Assembly: GCA_946499885.1 (NCBI GenBank)
Contig: CAMMTN010000012.1
Span: forward strand, 1-56,997
DNA from: an uncultured Clostridium sp.
Lineage (GTDB): Bacteria > Bacillota > Clostridia > TANB77 > CAG-508
Direction of reading: 5' to 3'
DNA length: 56,997 nt
Notes under the pieces: generated by a model
Told to the model about the DNA's origin: nothing
Databases searched by the model: none
Seen by the model: the letters and a program-made list of their open reading frames with translations, nothing else
Shown: positions 47,624 to 56,157 of the stretch, in pieces
How the letters are laid out: each line of letters opens with the position of its first letter
How positions within the stretch are numbered: the stretch's first letter is position 1
Position numbers and translations under genes: made by a program

Positions 47624-48997
47624 ATGTTAAAAAAAGTATTAATTGCAAACAGAGGAGAAATTGCTGTAAGAATTATTAGAGCATGTAAAGAATTAAACAT
47701 AAAAACTGTAGCAATATATTCAGAAGCAGATAAGGATGCACTTCATGCTAAACTTGCAGATGAAGCTGTTTGTGTAGGTCCTGCACCATCTGCTAAAAGT
47801 TATTTAAATATCCAAAATATATTAGAAGCTGCTTGCACTACAAATTGTGATAGCATACATCCTGGTTTTGGATTTCTATCAGAGAATGCAAGTTTTGCTA
47901 AGATGTGTGAAGAGAGCAATTTGAAATTTATAGGACCATCATATAATGTAATTAATTTAATGGGAAATAAATCAAATAGCAAGGAATTAATGAAAAATGC
48001 AAAAGTACCTGTAGTGCCAGGCTCTGAAGGATGTGTAGAAACTCTTAAAGATGCTATTAAATGTGCAAAAGAAATAGGCTATCCTGTACTTCTTAAAGCA
48101 TCTGCTGGTGGTGGTGGAAAAGGAATAAGAAAAGTAGAATTTGAGTCTGAAATGGAAAATGCTTTTAACTTGGTAAAGCAAGAAGCAAAAGTGTCATTTA
48201 ATGATGATTCAATCTACATAGAAAAATTCATAGTTAATCCACGTCATGTAGAAATGCAAGTTTTAGCTGATGAACATGGAAATGTAGTTCATTTAGGAGA
48301 GAGAGACTGCAGTGTACAAAGAAGAAATCAAAAAGTATTAGAGGAAAGCCCTTCAATGGTACTTACAGAAGATTTAAGAACTAAGATGGGAAAAGCGGCA
48401 ATAAGAGCGGTAAAGGCCTCTGGATATACTAATGCAGGAACAATAGAATTTTTAGTAGACAAAGATAAAAACTTCTATTTTATGGAAATGAACACAAGGA
48501 TACAAGTTGAACATCCTGTAACAGAAATGATAACAGGAATAGACATAGTAAAGGAACAAATAAAAATTACATCAGGAGAAAGTTTAAGTTTCTCTCAAAA
48601 AGATATTACTTTTAGAGGTCACGCAATAGAATGCAGAATTAATGCAGAAAATCCAGATAAAAACTTTAGACCATGTCCAGGAAAGATTGTAGAACTAAAT
48701 TTACCAGGAGGAAATGGAGTAAGAGTAGATACTGCAGTATATACAGGATATACAATTCCACCAGTATATGATTCAATGATAGCAAAGATTATAGTACATG
48801 CAGAAGATAGAAATGCAGCAATAGCTAAAATGAAAAGAGCATTAGAAGAATGTGTTATAGAAGGTATTGATACTAATATAGACTTTTTATTTAAAATATT
48901 ATCAAATGTACACTTTATTAATAATGATTATGATACATCTTTTATAGAAAAATGTCTAATCGGGGACAGGTCTATTTCTGACAAAATTACAAAATAG
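47624..48997 (+). CDS. accC: Biotin carboxylase subunit of acetyl-CoA carboxylase
   Basis: 457 aa. The N-terminal preATP-grasp domain (KKVLIANRGEIAVRIIRACKEL) is followed by ATP-grasp with LLKASAGGGGKGIRKV, EKFIVNPRHVEMQVLADEHGN, the catalytic EMNTRIQVEHPVTEM, and the C-terminal Biotin_carb_C domain (FRGHAIECRINAENP). The last residues GDRSISDKITK and the TAG stop are provided by a repeat insertion (48960-49088). It is separated from fabZ by the antisense cassette. Confidence 0.96.
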   Translation: MLKKVLIANRGEIAVRIIRACKELNIKTVAIYSEADKDALHAKLADEAVCVGPAPSAKSYLNIQNILEAACTTNCDSIHPGFGFLSENASFAKMCEESNLKFIGPSYNVINLMGNKSNSKELMKNAKVPVVPGSEGCVETLKDAIKCAKEIGYPVLLKASAGGGGKGIRKVEFESEMENAFNLVKQEAKVSFNDDSIYIEKFIVNPRHVEMQVLADEHGNVVHLGERDCSVQRRNQKVLEESPSMVLTEDLRTKMGKAAIRAVKASGYTNAGTIEFLVDKDKNFYFMEMNTRIQVEHPVTEMITGIDIVKEQIKITSGESLSFSQKDITFRGHAIECRINAENPDKNFRPCPGKIVELNLPGGNGVRVDTAVYTGYTIPPVYDSMIAKIIVHAEDRNAAIAKMKRALEECVIEGIDTNIDFLFKILSNVHFINNDYDTSFIEKCLIGDRSISDKITK

Positions 48998-49088
48998 GGA
49001 CAGACTTTAATAAAATATGTTAAAAATAAAGGGGTGTCCCCGAATCTGACAAAATTACAGAGAAAGGCCTGTCCCTTTTCTGACAAAA
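48960..49088. repeat. Composite REP-like element, family 2-like (accC-accD junction)
   Basis: Contains several GGGACAG or CTGTCCC cores: GGGGACAGGTC (48962-48972), AGGGACAGAC, GGTGTCCCCG and GGCCTGTCCC, with a repeated TCTGACAAAATTAC. It looks like nested or tandem insertions. It gives accC its last codons and stop and ends at the accD ribosome-binding site (AAAAGGAG). Confidence 0.75.
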
Positions 49089-49098
49089 GGAGAAAGAA

Positions 49099-49953
49099 AT
49101 GGTAATTGATAAAATAAAGAAAAGAATTGAACATGATGATAAAGACGAGAGCAAGGAGAATGAACATAGAAGTGATATTCCAGTAGGAATGTGGGTTAAG
49201 TGTAGTAAATGCAAAGAAATATTATATAAAGAAGATTTGCATAAAAATTATAGTGTTTGTCATAATTGTGGTAATCATTTTAGACTTTCCAGCAGAAGAA
49301 GAATAGATCAAATAATAGATGCAGGTACTTTCCAAGAATTTAATCTAGAAATAAAGACTGGTAATCCATTAGAGATGGAAGATTATGTGAAAAAATTAGA
49401 TGCTCTAAAAGAAAAAACTGGATTAGATGAAGCTGTAAAATGTGGTATAGGAAATATAAATGATGAAAAAGTCGTGATATGTGTGATGGATAGCAATTTT
49501 ATGATGGGGAGTATGGGAAAAGTTGTTGGTGAAAAAATTACATATTCTGTAGAAAAAGCAATAGAACTAAATTTGCCAGTTATTATATTTTGTGCTTCGG
49601 GTGGGGCTAGAATGCAAGAGGGAATAGTTTCTTTAATGCAAATGGCAAAAACATCAGCAGCTATTCAAAAATTAAATAAGGCTGGAAACTTGTATATATC
49701 AATTCTTACAGATCCTACTTATGGAGGAGTTACAGCTAGTTTTGCAAGTCTCGGAGATATTATATTGGCAGAGCCAAATGCAATGATAGGATTTGCAGGT
49801 CCAAGAGTTATAAAGCAGACAATAGGTCAAGATTTGCCAGAGGGATTTCAAACAGCAGAGTTCCTATTAGAACATGGTTTTGTAGATAAAGTGGTAGAAA
49901 GAAAAGAGATGAAAGATACATTATACAAATTAATAAAATTTAATAAAGTATAA
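49099..49953 (+). CDS. accD: Acetyl-CoA carboxylase carboxyltransferase subunit beta
   Basis: 284 aa. The N-terminal zinc finger is [24 protein letters not shown] (four Cys). The crotonase-type core has [33 protein letters not shown] and [20 protein letters not shown]. Works with AccA. Starts 101 nt after accC through the composite repeat. Confidence 0.96.
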   Translation: MVIDKIKKRIEHDDKDESKENEHRSDIPVGMWVKCSKCKEILYKEDLHKNYSVCHNCGNHFRLSSRRRIDQIIDAGTFQEFNLEIKTGNPLEMEDYVKKLDALKEKTGLDEAVKCGIGNINDEKVVICVMDSNFMMGSMGKVVGEKITYSVEKAIELNLPVIIFCASGGARMQEGIVSLMQMAKTSAAIQKLNKAGNLYISILTDPTYGGVTASFASLGDIILAEPNAMIGFAGPRVIKQTIGQDLPEGFQTAEFLLEHGFVDKVVERKEMKDTLYKLIKFNKV

Positions 49954-49972
49954 TGAGAAGGGATTGATAAAA

Positions 49973-50761
49973 ATGTCAAAAGTAACAGCATGGGAAAAAG
50001 TAAAAATTGCAAGAGAACCAGACAGGCCAACAGCATTAGATTATATAGAAAATATATTTGATGATTTTATAGAACTTCATGGAGATAGATATTTTAAAGA
50101 TGACAAATCTATAGTATGTGGACTTGGAAATATAGGAAAACAGAATTATACAATAGTAGCAGAACAGAAAGGAAGAAATACAAAAGAAAATATTGAGAGA
50201 AATTTTGGAATGCCTAACCCAGAAGCATATAGAAAAGCCTTAAGATTTATGAAACAGGCAGAAAAATTCAAAAGGCCAATAATAACGTTTATTGACACAA
50301 AAGGTGCGTATCCAGGCCTTGGAGCAGAAGAAAGAGGGCAAGGAGAGGCTATTGCAAGAAATTTAATGGAAATGTCAGATTTAAAAGTGCCTATAATAGC
50401 TATAGTCATAGGAGAAGGATCAAGTGGAGGAGCATTGGCAATAGGAGTAGGAGATAAAATCTTAATGCTCGAAAATGCAGTGTATTCTATACTTTCGCCA
50501 GAAGGATATGCAAGTATACTATGGAAAGATAGCTCAAGAGCAGAAGAAGCAGCCCAAAAAATGAAACTTACAGCAGAAGACTTATTAGAATTAGGTGTAA
50601 TAGACGAAGTTCTAAAAGAGCCAAAAGGAAATGCAAAACAAGATGTGGAAAAGATGTCAAACATAATAAAGAAAAAAATAATAGAAAATACAAAAGAATT
50701 AAAAAAATTAGATATAGACGAACTAACAGAAAGAAGATATCAAAAATTTAGAAATATGTAA
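49973..50761 (+). CDS. accA: Acetyl-CoA carboxylase carboxyltransferase subunit alpha
   Basis: 262 aa. [20 protein letters not shown] opens the core, then [61 protein letters not shown] and [18 protein letters not shown] 49973 follows GAAGGGA at proper spacing; an upstream TTG at 49964 is less likely. The accD-accA gap is only about 20 nt and is the one junction of the cluster without an inserted repeat. Confidence 0.96.
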   Translation: MSKVTAWEKVKIAREPDRPTALDYIENIFDDFIELHGDRYFKDDKSIVCGLGNIGKQNYTIVAEQKGRNTKENIERNFGMPNPEAYRKALRFMKQAEKFKRPIITFIDTKGAYPGLGAEERGQGEAIARNLMEMSDLKVPIIAIVIGEGSSGGALAIGVGDKILMLENAVYSILSPEGYASILWKDSSRAEEAAQKMKLTAEDLLELGVIDEVLKEPKGNAKQDVEKMSNIIKKKIIENTKELKKLDIDELTERRYQKFRNM

Positions 50762-50847
50762 TTTTGAGCCAAAGGGGACGTACTTATTTGGCTCAAAAAG
50801 TTTAAAATAAAAATAGGCCAAATAAGTACGTCCCCTTTGGCTCAAAA
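50762..50847. repeat. REP-like element, family 3 (accA-fabI junction)
   Basis: Inverted units 50762-50798 and 50816-50847 with ends TTTTGAGCC/GGCTCAAAA and core GGGGACGTACTTA. The right unit abuts the fabI ribosome-binding site (GGGAGGA). Confidence 0.85.
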
Positions 50848-50863
50848 TTGGGAGGAAATTATA

Positions 50864-51634
50864 ATGTTATTAGAAAATAAAACAATTTTAATTATGGGAA
50901 TTAGAAATAAATGGAGTATTGCATGGGGAGCAGCAAGGTCAGCAGCAGATAATGGTGCAAAAGTAATATTTACTTTTATGGGAGAAGAGAATAGAGAGAA
51001 AATAGAGGAGTTAATTTCAGAAATTCCAAATAGTAAAGCATATACTTGTGATGCTTCAAGCGACGAATCAATAAGAGAATCTTTTGAAAAAATAAAAGAA
51101 GAAAATGGAAAGATAGATGGTATATTACACAGTATAGCTCATGCTAATACAGAAGATTTAAGAAATGATTTTATAACAACAAGTAGAGAAGGTTTTTCTC
51201 ATGCAAACGATGTAAGTGCATATTCATTTGTTGCTGTTGCTAGAATAGCAGATGAATTAGAACTTTTAAATGAAGGAGCAAGCTTAGTATCACTAACATA
51301 TTATGGTTCTACGAAAGTACTTCCAGGATACAATGTAATGGGGGTTGCAAAAGCAGCGTTAGAAACTAGTGTAAGATATTTAGCAGATAATTTAGGAAAG
51401 AAAAACATTAGAGTAAATGCAGTTTCAGCAGGACCAATAAAAACTTTATCAGCAAAAGGAATAAAAGATTTTGGAAGTATTTTAGGCGTAGTAGAGGAAA
51501 AAGCGCCACTAAAAAGAAATGTAACTACAGAAGAAGTAGGCGATGTAGTATCATTCTTATTTAGCAAAATGTCTTCGGTAATAACAGGTCAAGTAATATA
51601 TGCAGATAATGGGTATAATATAATGGGAATATAG
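50864..51634 (+). CDS. fabI: Enoyl-ACP reductase FabI
   Basis: 256 aa short-chain-reductase type enoyl-ACP reductase. Cofactor loop MGIRNKWSIAWGAARSA, then LHSIAHANTEDL, catalytic pattern SLTYYGSTKVLPGYNVMGVAKAALE (Tyr-x6-Lys), and C-terminal ITGQVIYADNGYNIMGI. FabI is the triclosan-sensitive type; no FabK is seen in this cluster. ATG 50864 follows GGGAGGA. Confidence 0.95.
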   Translation: MLLENKTILIMGIRNKWSIAWGAARSAADNGAKVIFTFMGEENREKIEELISEIPNSKAYTCDASSDESIRESFEKIKEENGKIDGILHSIAHANTEDLRNDFITTSREGFSHANDVSAYSFVAVARIADELELLNEGASLVSLTYYGSTKVLPGYNVMGVAKAALETSVRYLADNLGKKNIRVNAVSAGPIKTLSAKGIKDFGSILGVVEEKAPLKRNVTTEEVGDVVSFLFSKMSSVITGQVIYADNGYNIMGI

Positions 51635-51636
51635 AG

Positions 51637-51677
51637 ACAAGTGAGAAATTTGGGTATGTCCCCAATTTCTCACTTGT
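51637..51677. repeat. REP-like single unit after fabI
   Basis: ACAAGTGAGAAATT and ATTTCTCACTTGT flank TGGGTATGTCCCCA, a GGGAC-type core. It follows the fabI stop by 2 nt and reaches the stop codon of the gene remnant on the minus strand. It could act as terminator for both. Confidence 0.75.
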
Positions 51678-51834
51678 TTTCATGTTCATGAATGTATTTT
51701 AACTTAGTAGCCATACCACCTCTAATATGTCTTTCTGCTTTATTTTCATCTAGAATAGCTCTCACTTCAGTTGCTAAATAAGGGCTTATTTTTAACAATC
51801 GTTCACTAACATCTTTATGTACCGATGTTACTTT
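51670..51834 (-). pseudogene. 3' remnant of a chromosomal gene cut by the integrative element
   Basis: On the minus strand an open stretch reads HKDVSERLLKISPYLATEVR, then AILDENKAERHIRGGMATKLKYIHEHENK and stop. It has no start codon or ribosome-binding site and runs directly into the recombinase gene end in another frame. It looks like the C terminus of a target gene left at the insertion junction. I cannot name the gene. Confidence 0.5.
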
Positions 51835-53395
51835 TCGTAACGGTAGAATTTATATCTTCAAAATTAGTAATTACTGTAGGTTGACTTCCAATTTCATTTA
51901 ATAATTTTAGTCTTACTTCTACATTCGAATCACTGTCAACTTCTATTACATCTATTATTGTTTTTAACATTGTATTTGTAATTGTTTCATTATTTAATAC
52001 ATCATCAACTGTACTTATTGTTTTTGCTAGTTCTTTTTCTAATACATCTTTTTCTTTTATTTCTGATGTAATTAGTTTTAATTCTCGCTCTAGTCTTGCA
52101 ATATCTTCATTTAATGGATTTGTATATTGTTTTAATTCTTGTATATTGATTACTTCATTTTGGAACATTTCCATATATTTTTGCTTTTTTACTGTTACTT
52201 TTTCTATTTCTTTTAATAAACTTTCTTCACTTCTTTCGTTACTTTCTCTTAATGCTGTTATTTTTTCAAACTCTTTTTCAACTGCTTTCATAAAATTCTT
52301 TTTATTAGAAATTATACTTTTTAAATATTCTTTAATTGCATTTAATAGTTCTTCTTCATCTATTACTGTTGTGTTAGGGCAATGGTTTACACCCATCGAA
52401 TTTCTTCCGCTACATACCCATCTTATATATTCTGGTCCATCAGTCGTATATTTTCTTTTTATTCTTCTAAACGAATAACCACAATGTTTGCAATATATAA
52501 GTGTACTAAATACATATTCTGTTTTTTCGCGTTTACTATTTAGTTTAAATTCATTTGACCTCTGTGCTAAAATGTCTTGTGCTCTATTAAATAATTCATC
52601 CGATATAATTCTCATTTCTGGCTTTTCTACTATAATCCATTCATCTTCTGGTAAATCTTTTCTTGTTCCTGTTATAAAGTCTGTAATTTCGGATTTCTTA
52701 TTTGTGATTCTACCTGTGTATATTGGATTTTTAAGCATTCTTACAATAGAAGTTTGTACCCATTTTGATTTTGTTTTTTTAGTTCTTATTCCTTTATCAT
52801 TTAATTCCCAAGCGATTTTTGTTGTTCCCATTCCTTTATACACATAGCTTTCAAATATTTCTTTAACTATTTTGGCTTCTTCTTCATTTATTTTTAAGAT
52901 ATATTTTTCATCTGGTATCTTATCATAACCAAATACTAAATTAGGAACTCGTCCTTTTTTGGCAGTAATATCCTTCCCAAATTTAACTCTTTTAGACATA
53001 TTAGCACTCTCTTGTTGTGCCATTGCACCTAAAATAGTTAGTATAAATTCAGATCCACCTTCCATAACTTCGCCATTATTTAAGAAGTCTACTTGTATTC
53101 CATAAGATTTTAATTCTCTTATACTTTGTAATAAATCTACTGTATTTCTTGCAAAACGACTTACATCTTTTACGACAACTCTTTCAAATTTATGTGCTTT
53201 TGCATCTTGCATCATTGCTTGAAATTGTTTTCGGTGTTTTATTTGTTTTCCAGAAATTCCTTCATCTGCATATAGCTTGTACAACTCATAACCATTCTTC
53301 TTTGTGAATTCATTAAAAAACTCTATCTGTTTTTCAAGAGAATCAATTTGTGCTTCTTTTTCAGTTGATACTCTACAATATGCTGCGATTTTCAT
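51815..53395 (-). CDS. Large serine recombinase/integrase
   Basis: 526 aa. Resolvase/invertase domain 1-150 with catalytic Ser in AAYCRVSTEKEAQ (Ser10) and the VVVKDVSRFARNTVDLL motif with the Arg. The recombinase domain follows (about 160-260), then a zinc ribbon CKHCGYSFRR ... CSG ... HCPN (about 302-340), then a coiled coil (about 365-460). This layout is that of integrases of phage and transposable elements. The gene points to the element boundary: it ends within a dyad (51820-51845). ATG at 53395. Confidence 0.92.
   Translation of the reverse strand: MKIAAYCRVSTEKEAQIDSLEKQIEFFNEFTKKNGYELYKLYADEGISGKQIKHRKQFQAMMQDAKAHKFERVVVKDVSRFARNTVDLLQSIRELKSYGIQVDFLNNGEVMEGGSEFILTILGAMAQQESANMSKRVKFGKDITAKKGRVPNLVFGYDKIPDEKYILKINEEEAKIVKEIFESYVYKGMGTTKIAWELNDKGIRTKKTKSKWVQTSIVRMLKNPIYTGRITNKKSEITDFITGTRKDLPEDEWIIVEKPEMRIISDELFNRAQDILAQRSNEFKLNSKREKTEYVFSTLIYCKHCGYSFRRIKRKYTTDGPEYIRWVCSGRNSMGVNHCPNTTVIDEEELLNAIKEYLKSIISNKKNFMKAVEKEFEKITALRESNERSEESLLKEIEKVTVKKQKYMEMFQNEVINIQELKQYTNPLNEDIARLERELKLITSEIKEKDVLEKELAKTISTVDDVLNNETITNTMLKTIIDVIEVDSDSNVEVRLKLLNEIGSQPTVITNFEDINSTVTKSNIGT
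51820..51845. mobile_element. Candidate attachment-site dyad at the element end
   Basis: TACCGATGTTAC-ttttc-GTAACGGTA is a nearly symmetric 26-nt dyad overlapping the recombinase 3' end and the gene remnant. Serine-integrase att sites are about 40-50 bp with partial dyad symmetry, and this is the junction of element and chromosomal remnant. The core dinucleotide cannot be fixed without the other end. Confidence 0.45.
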
Positions 53396-53500
53396 AACAT
53401 CACTACTTTCTTTTTAGTTATTGTATTTTCAGTATCTTCAATTTCGTTCTGTTACATTGTAGCATATTGATATTGTTTTTGCAATACTTAAACACAAAAA

Positions 53501-53525
53501 AGCTATTCTTGTTCCAAGAATAGCT
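53501..53525 (-). terminator. Terminator of the 59-aa gene
   Basis: AGCTATTCTT pairs with AAGAATAGCT and is followed by TTTTTTGTG on the minus strand. Confidence 0.8.
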
Positions 53526-53544
53526 ATAATCTCTATAATTAGTT

Positions 53545-53724
53545 TTATCTTTCCAATTCATTTTTTGCGTTATGAGAATTTTGAAAAGTATTTACATTAG
53601 TATAGTCAAATTTTATATTTTTATTGTTTTCAGCTAAATTATATGCTAGTACCCCTGCAAATGCTTGTACTATTTGTTCTTCAGTATTAGGATTAAAAAA
53701 TGTAATATTCAAGGCTTTCTTCAA
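53545..53724 (-). CDS. Small hypothetical protein of the integrative element (59 aa)
   Basis: TTG start at 53724 behind AAGGAAGGTG on the minus strand. The product reads MKKALNITFFNPNTEEQIVQ, then AFAGVLAYNLAENNKNIKFD and an Asn-rich tail. No family recognised. Small proteins of this kind sit beside recombinases in Firmicutes integrative elements. It has a terminator downstream. A longer ATG start at 53808 lacks a ribosome-binding site and would overlap the 155-aa gene's terminator. Confidence 0.55.
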   Translation of the reverse strand: MKKALNITFFNPNTEEQIVQAFAGVLAYNLAENNKNIKFDYTNVNTFQNSHNAKNELER

Positions 53725-53784
53725 AATTCTCACCTTCCTTCTTTTCAATACTATTAATAAAGTTATAAAAATATTACTAAAATA

Positions 53785-53813
53785 AAAAAATTCACTTTGA
53801 CTTAACAAAGTGA
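53785..53813 (-). terminator. Terminator of the 155-aa HTH gene
   Basis: ATCACTTTG/CAAAGTGA-type stem (53791-53812) with TTTTTTT following on the minus strand; it begins at the stop codon of the gene ending at 53814. Confidence 0.7.
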
Positions 53814-54281
53814 TTATCTTGCATATACATTTGAACTTTTTATACTACTTGCTTTTACAACATTTCTTACAACTTTTGGTACATCTTTTGTAACATTTAT
53901 TCCTCTTTTCAAGACTAAATTACTAGAGTTCTTATCATATTGATATATAGATCTATTCCATTTAGCAAAGGCAATATCTGACATTTCATATTTTGTTGAT
54001 AAAAACTTATTATCTTTTTTCAACAATTCAAGTAAAGCATAATATTCTTCAATAACATTATTTTTTCTTTTTCTAATATAAGTTTTATTATACTCTTTAT
54101 TATATTCAGCTTTTTTCTGCATTGACTCTTTATGCCTTGTTTCTTTTTCTTTAGTATATCTTGAATCTTTTTGTATTACTTGAGAGATATAGCTTTGTGA
54201 AACTCCAACAAGTTCTGCAATACTCTCTTGTTTCTTGTGGTCTCCAAAATACATTTGTAAAATTTCTTCTTTTTTAGTCAT
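53814..54281 (-). CDS. HTH DNA-binding protein (155 aa)
   Basis: The N terminus MTKKEEILQMYFGDHKKQES followed by IAELVGVSQSYISQVIQKDS is a compact helix-turn-helix similar to sigma-factor region 4 or RinA/terminase-small-type domains. A basic linker (RHKESMQKKAEYNKEYNKTY) and a further helical domain follow. AGGAGG precedes ATG. Probably a regulator of the element. Its likely targets are the repeated motifs at 54397-54543, but that is inference. Confidence 0.7.
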   Translation of the reverse strand: MTKKEEILQMYFGDHKKQESIAELVGVSQSYISQVIQKDSRYTKEKETRHKESMQKKAEYNKEYNKTYIRKRKNNVIEEYYALLELLKKDNKFLSTKYEMSDIAFAKWNRSIYQYDKNSSNLVLKRGINVTKDVPKVVRNVVKASSIKSSNVYAR

Positions 54282-54597
54282 TTTAACCTCCTTTCCTTAC
54301 TTATATTTTTTACTTGCACTTTTTTAGATACAAAAATACCATATAAAGTACAATATGTAATTTATAAATAATATTTGACAATCATAAATATTTAGTGTAA
54401 TATATTATTATAGATAAAGTATTAGTTTTACCTTAAATTTACCGTTAATTACCTGTTATTTGGAAATAGCAATAATGTAAAGCAAAGTAATATATTATAC
54501 ATAACAATAGATTACAATATAAGTATAGCGTAATATATTATACTTGTCAATAGATTACAATAAAAATTTAAAATATTTTTAAGAATAGGAGAAAATT
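54282..54597 (+). promoter_or_regulatory. Regulatory gap with three GTAATATATTAT repeats
   Basis: GTAATATATTATAC occurs at 54487-54500 and 54530-54543, each followed by a near-identical 19-nt tail ending CAATAGATTACAATA, a 43-bp period. A partial copy GTAATATATTATTA is at 54397-54410. TTGACA (54375-54380), 17 nt, TAATAT (54398-54403) forms a promoter that includes the first copy. No gene is seen in this 316-nt stretch. Confidence 0.6.
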
Positions 54598-55569
54598 ATG
54601 AAAATGAATTTAGAATATGGTTTTAATAATGAATCAATGCCAAAATTTAGAGAATATGAAATAAAATTAATTAACAATATTAAATATGTTGTTCCTAAAA
54701 CTTTAGAAAAACAAATTTCAAACTATTCTTTAATTGATTTTGATGATTATAAAGAAAATGATAAACCACTAATTGATTTTATAAATTTAGGAAAATTATC
54801 TTTAGAAGAAACAGAAAATACTGATAAATTATTACTTGAATATGTAAATCAATATGGACTTTTAGGATTTATTCACGATTTCCCAGTAAATAGATATTAC
54901 ACATTAGACAAGGAAATACTATTAAAAGAATTTAATTATATCAATAATAGTGATTGCTTTAGCACAATGAAAATAATTGATTATTTTAAAATATTCTTTC
55001 CTAATGCTACTGATGAAGAAATAAAAGAATTATTAGAAAAAGTAAACAAAAATATATATGAACATAGTATGGAAAAATTTATTTCTCCAGAAATAAATAA
55101 TTTGTTATTTGAAAATGAAAAATATTACGAACAAGTAGATATGATAATAAAATATGCTCAATTTATGTATAATACTTTAAAAGAATTGAAAAAAGATAAT
55201 GGAGAATATATCAATACAAGAGAAATAAATAAACTAGAATCAAATCACATAAGAGTTAATTTAGAATATGACGGACTAACAATACATATTAGGAGTTTAA
55301 AAGAATACATAGATGAAAACTTTAAATTATATGCAATACAAGAAAAGAAATATTTAAAACTGTGTAAGCATTGTGGAAAAGCATTTATTGCTAACAACCC
55401 GAAAACAGTATATGATACATTTAGTTGTAAAAACCAAGAAAATGTTTACAACAGTAGAGCAAGGTTAAGCTCAAATGTAATAAAAACAAAAGATGGACTA
55501 ACTGTAAAAGTAACACCAAGTGAAGAATTATCTAATGAAATAATAAGAAAACTAAAAAAGAAAAAATAA
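54598..55569 (+). CDS. Hypothetical protein with C-terminal zinc-finger-like motif (323 aa)
   Basis: Unrecognised overall. The N-terminal 220 residues are helical and charged. The C-terminal part has YLKLCKHCGKAFIANN followed by TFSCKNQENVYNSRARL, a treble-clef-like Cys pattern seen in CGNR-type and related mobile-element proteins, ending with a Lys-rich tail. TAGGAGA precedes ATG. It may be a nucleic-acid-binding accessory protein of the element. Confidence 0.6.
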   Translation: MKMNLEYGFNNESMPKFREYEIKLINNIKYVVPKTLEKQISNYSLIDFDDYKENDKPLIDFINLGKLSLEETENTDKLLLEYVNQYGLLGFIHDFPVNRYYTLDKEILLKEFNYINNSDCFSTMKIIDYFKIFFPNATDEEIKELLEKVNKNIYEHSMEKFISPEINNLLFENEKYYEQVDMIIKYAQFMYNTLKELKKDNGEYINTREINKLESNHIRVNLEYDGLTIHIRSLKEYIDENFKLYAIQEKKYLKLCKHCGKAFIANNPKTVYDTFSCKNQENVYNSRARLSSNVIKTKDGLTVKVTPSEELSNEIIRKLKKKK

Positions 55570-55580
55570 TAATTTGTATA

Positions 55581-55608
55581 AAGAGAGTTGCTATACTCTC
55601 TTATTTTA
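55581..55608 (+). terminator. Terminator after the 323-aa gene
   Basis: AAGAGAGT pairs with ACTCTCTT across a 6-nt loop, followed by ATTTTAT. Confidence 0.7.
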
Positions 55609-55732
55609 TGCAAATACGCACAAAAGATAAACCTGTTTATACTCATTTATAAGGAATTAAAACAAGTATTATTTAAAAACAAAATTTTATATAATTCAAA
55701 TGGTTGTAAAATGAGTAATAGGAGGTGGATAT

Positions 55733-56077
55733 ATGAGTGCAATAGACAGATTATATTCTATCAATAATAAAACTGTTAAGAAATCAATTAACATTGATGA
55801 TAGTTTATACAAAAAACTAATGAAATTTACTAAAAAGAACTATGACGCAACATTTAGTGAAGTTATGAATGTGTGCATAGAAGAATATGTATATGAAAAT
55901 AATCCTTCCTTTTATGAAAAGCCAGAAAATGAAACAGTTACATATAGAAGTATTATGATTAGAAAAGAAAATTTAGATAACTTACAAAAACTTCATAAAA
56001 AAACTGGTATTTCTGTAACAAGATTATTAAATTGTGCAGTAAAAGAATTTTTAGAAAAATATGATAATAAAAGATAA
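55733..56077 (+). CDS. Tandem ribbon-helix-helix protein (114 aa)
   Basis: Two consecutive RHH-like domains: KKSINIDDSLYKKLMKFTKK then EVMNVCIEEYV, and TYRSIMIRKENLDNLQKLHK then TGISVTRLLNCAVKEFLEKY. Each has the beta strand plus two-helix pattern of MetJ/Arc regulators. The product may bind as a single-chain pseudo-dimer. AGGAGGTGG ribosome-binding site. A candidate dyad target is at 56921-56944, but this is only a guess. Confidence 0.65.
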   Translation: MSAIDRLYSINNKTVKKSINIDDSLYKKLMKFTKKNYDATFSEVMNVCIEEYVYENNPSFYEKPENETVTYRSIMIRKENLDNLQKLHKKTGISVTRLLNCAVKEFLEKYDNKR

Positions 56078-56157
56078 GTTGAATACATATAAATATCAAC
56101 TTACCTTATATTATAAAACCAAGTATAGTTTATTATATAATGAATTTATATAATAGA

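Noticed and set aside
50146-50664. A 172-aa minus-strand frame inside accA
   Set aside because: Antisense shadow with no start signal; accA is fully supported in the other strand.
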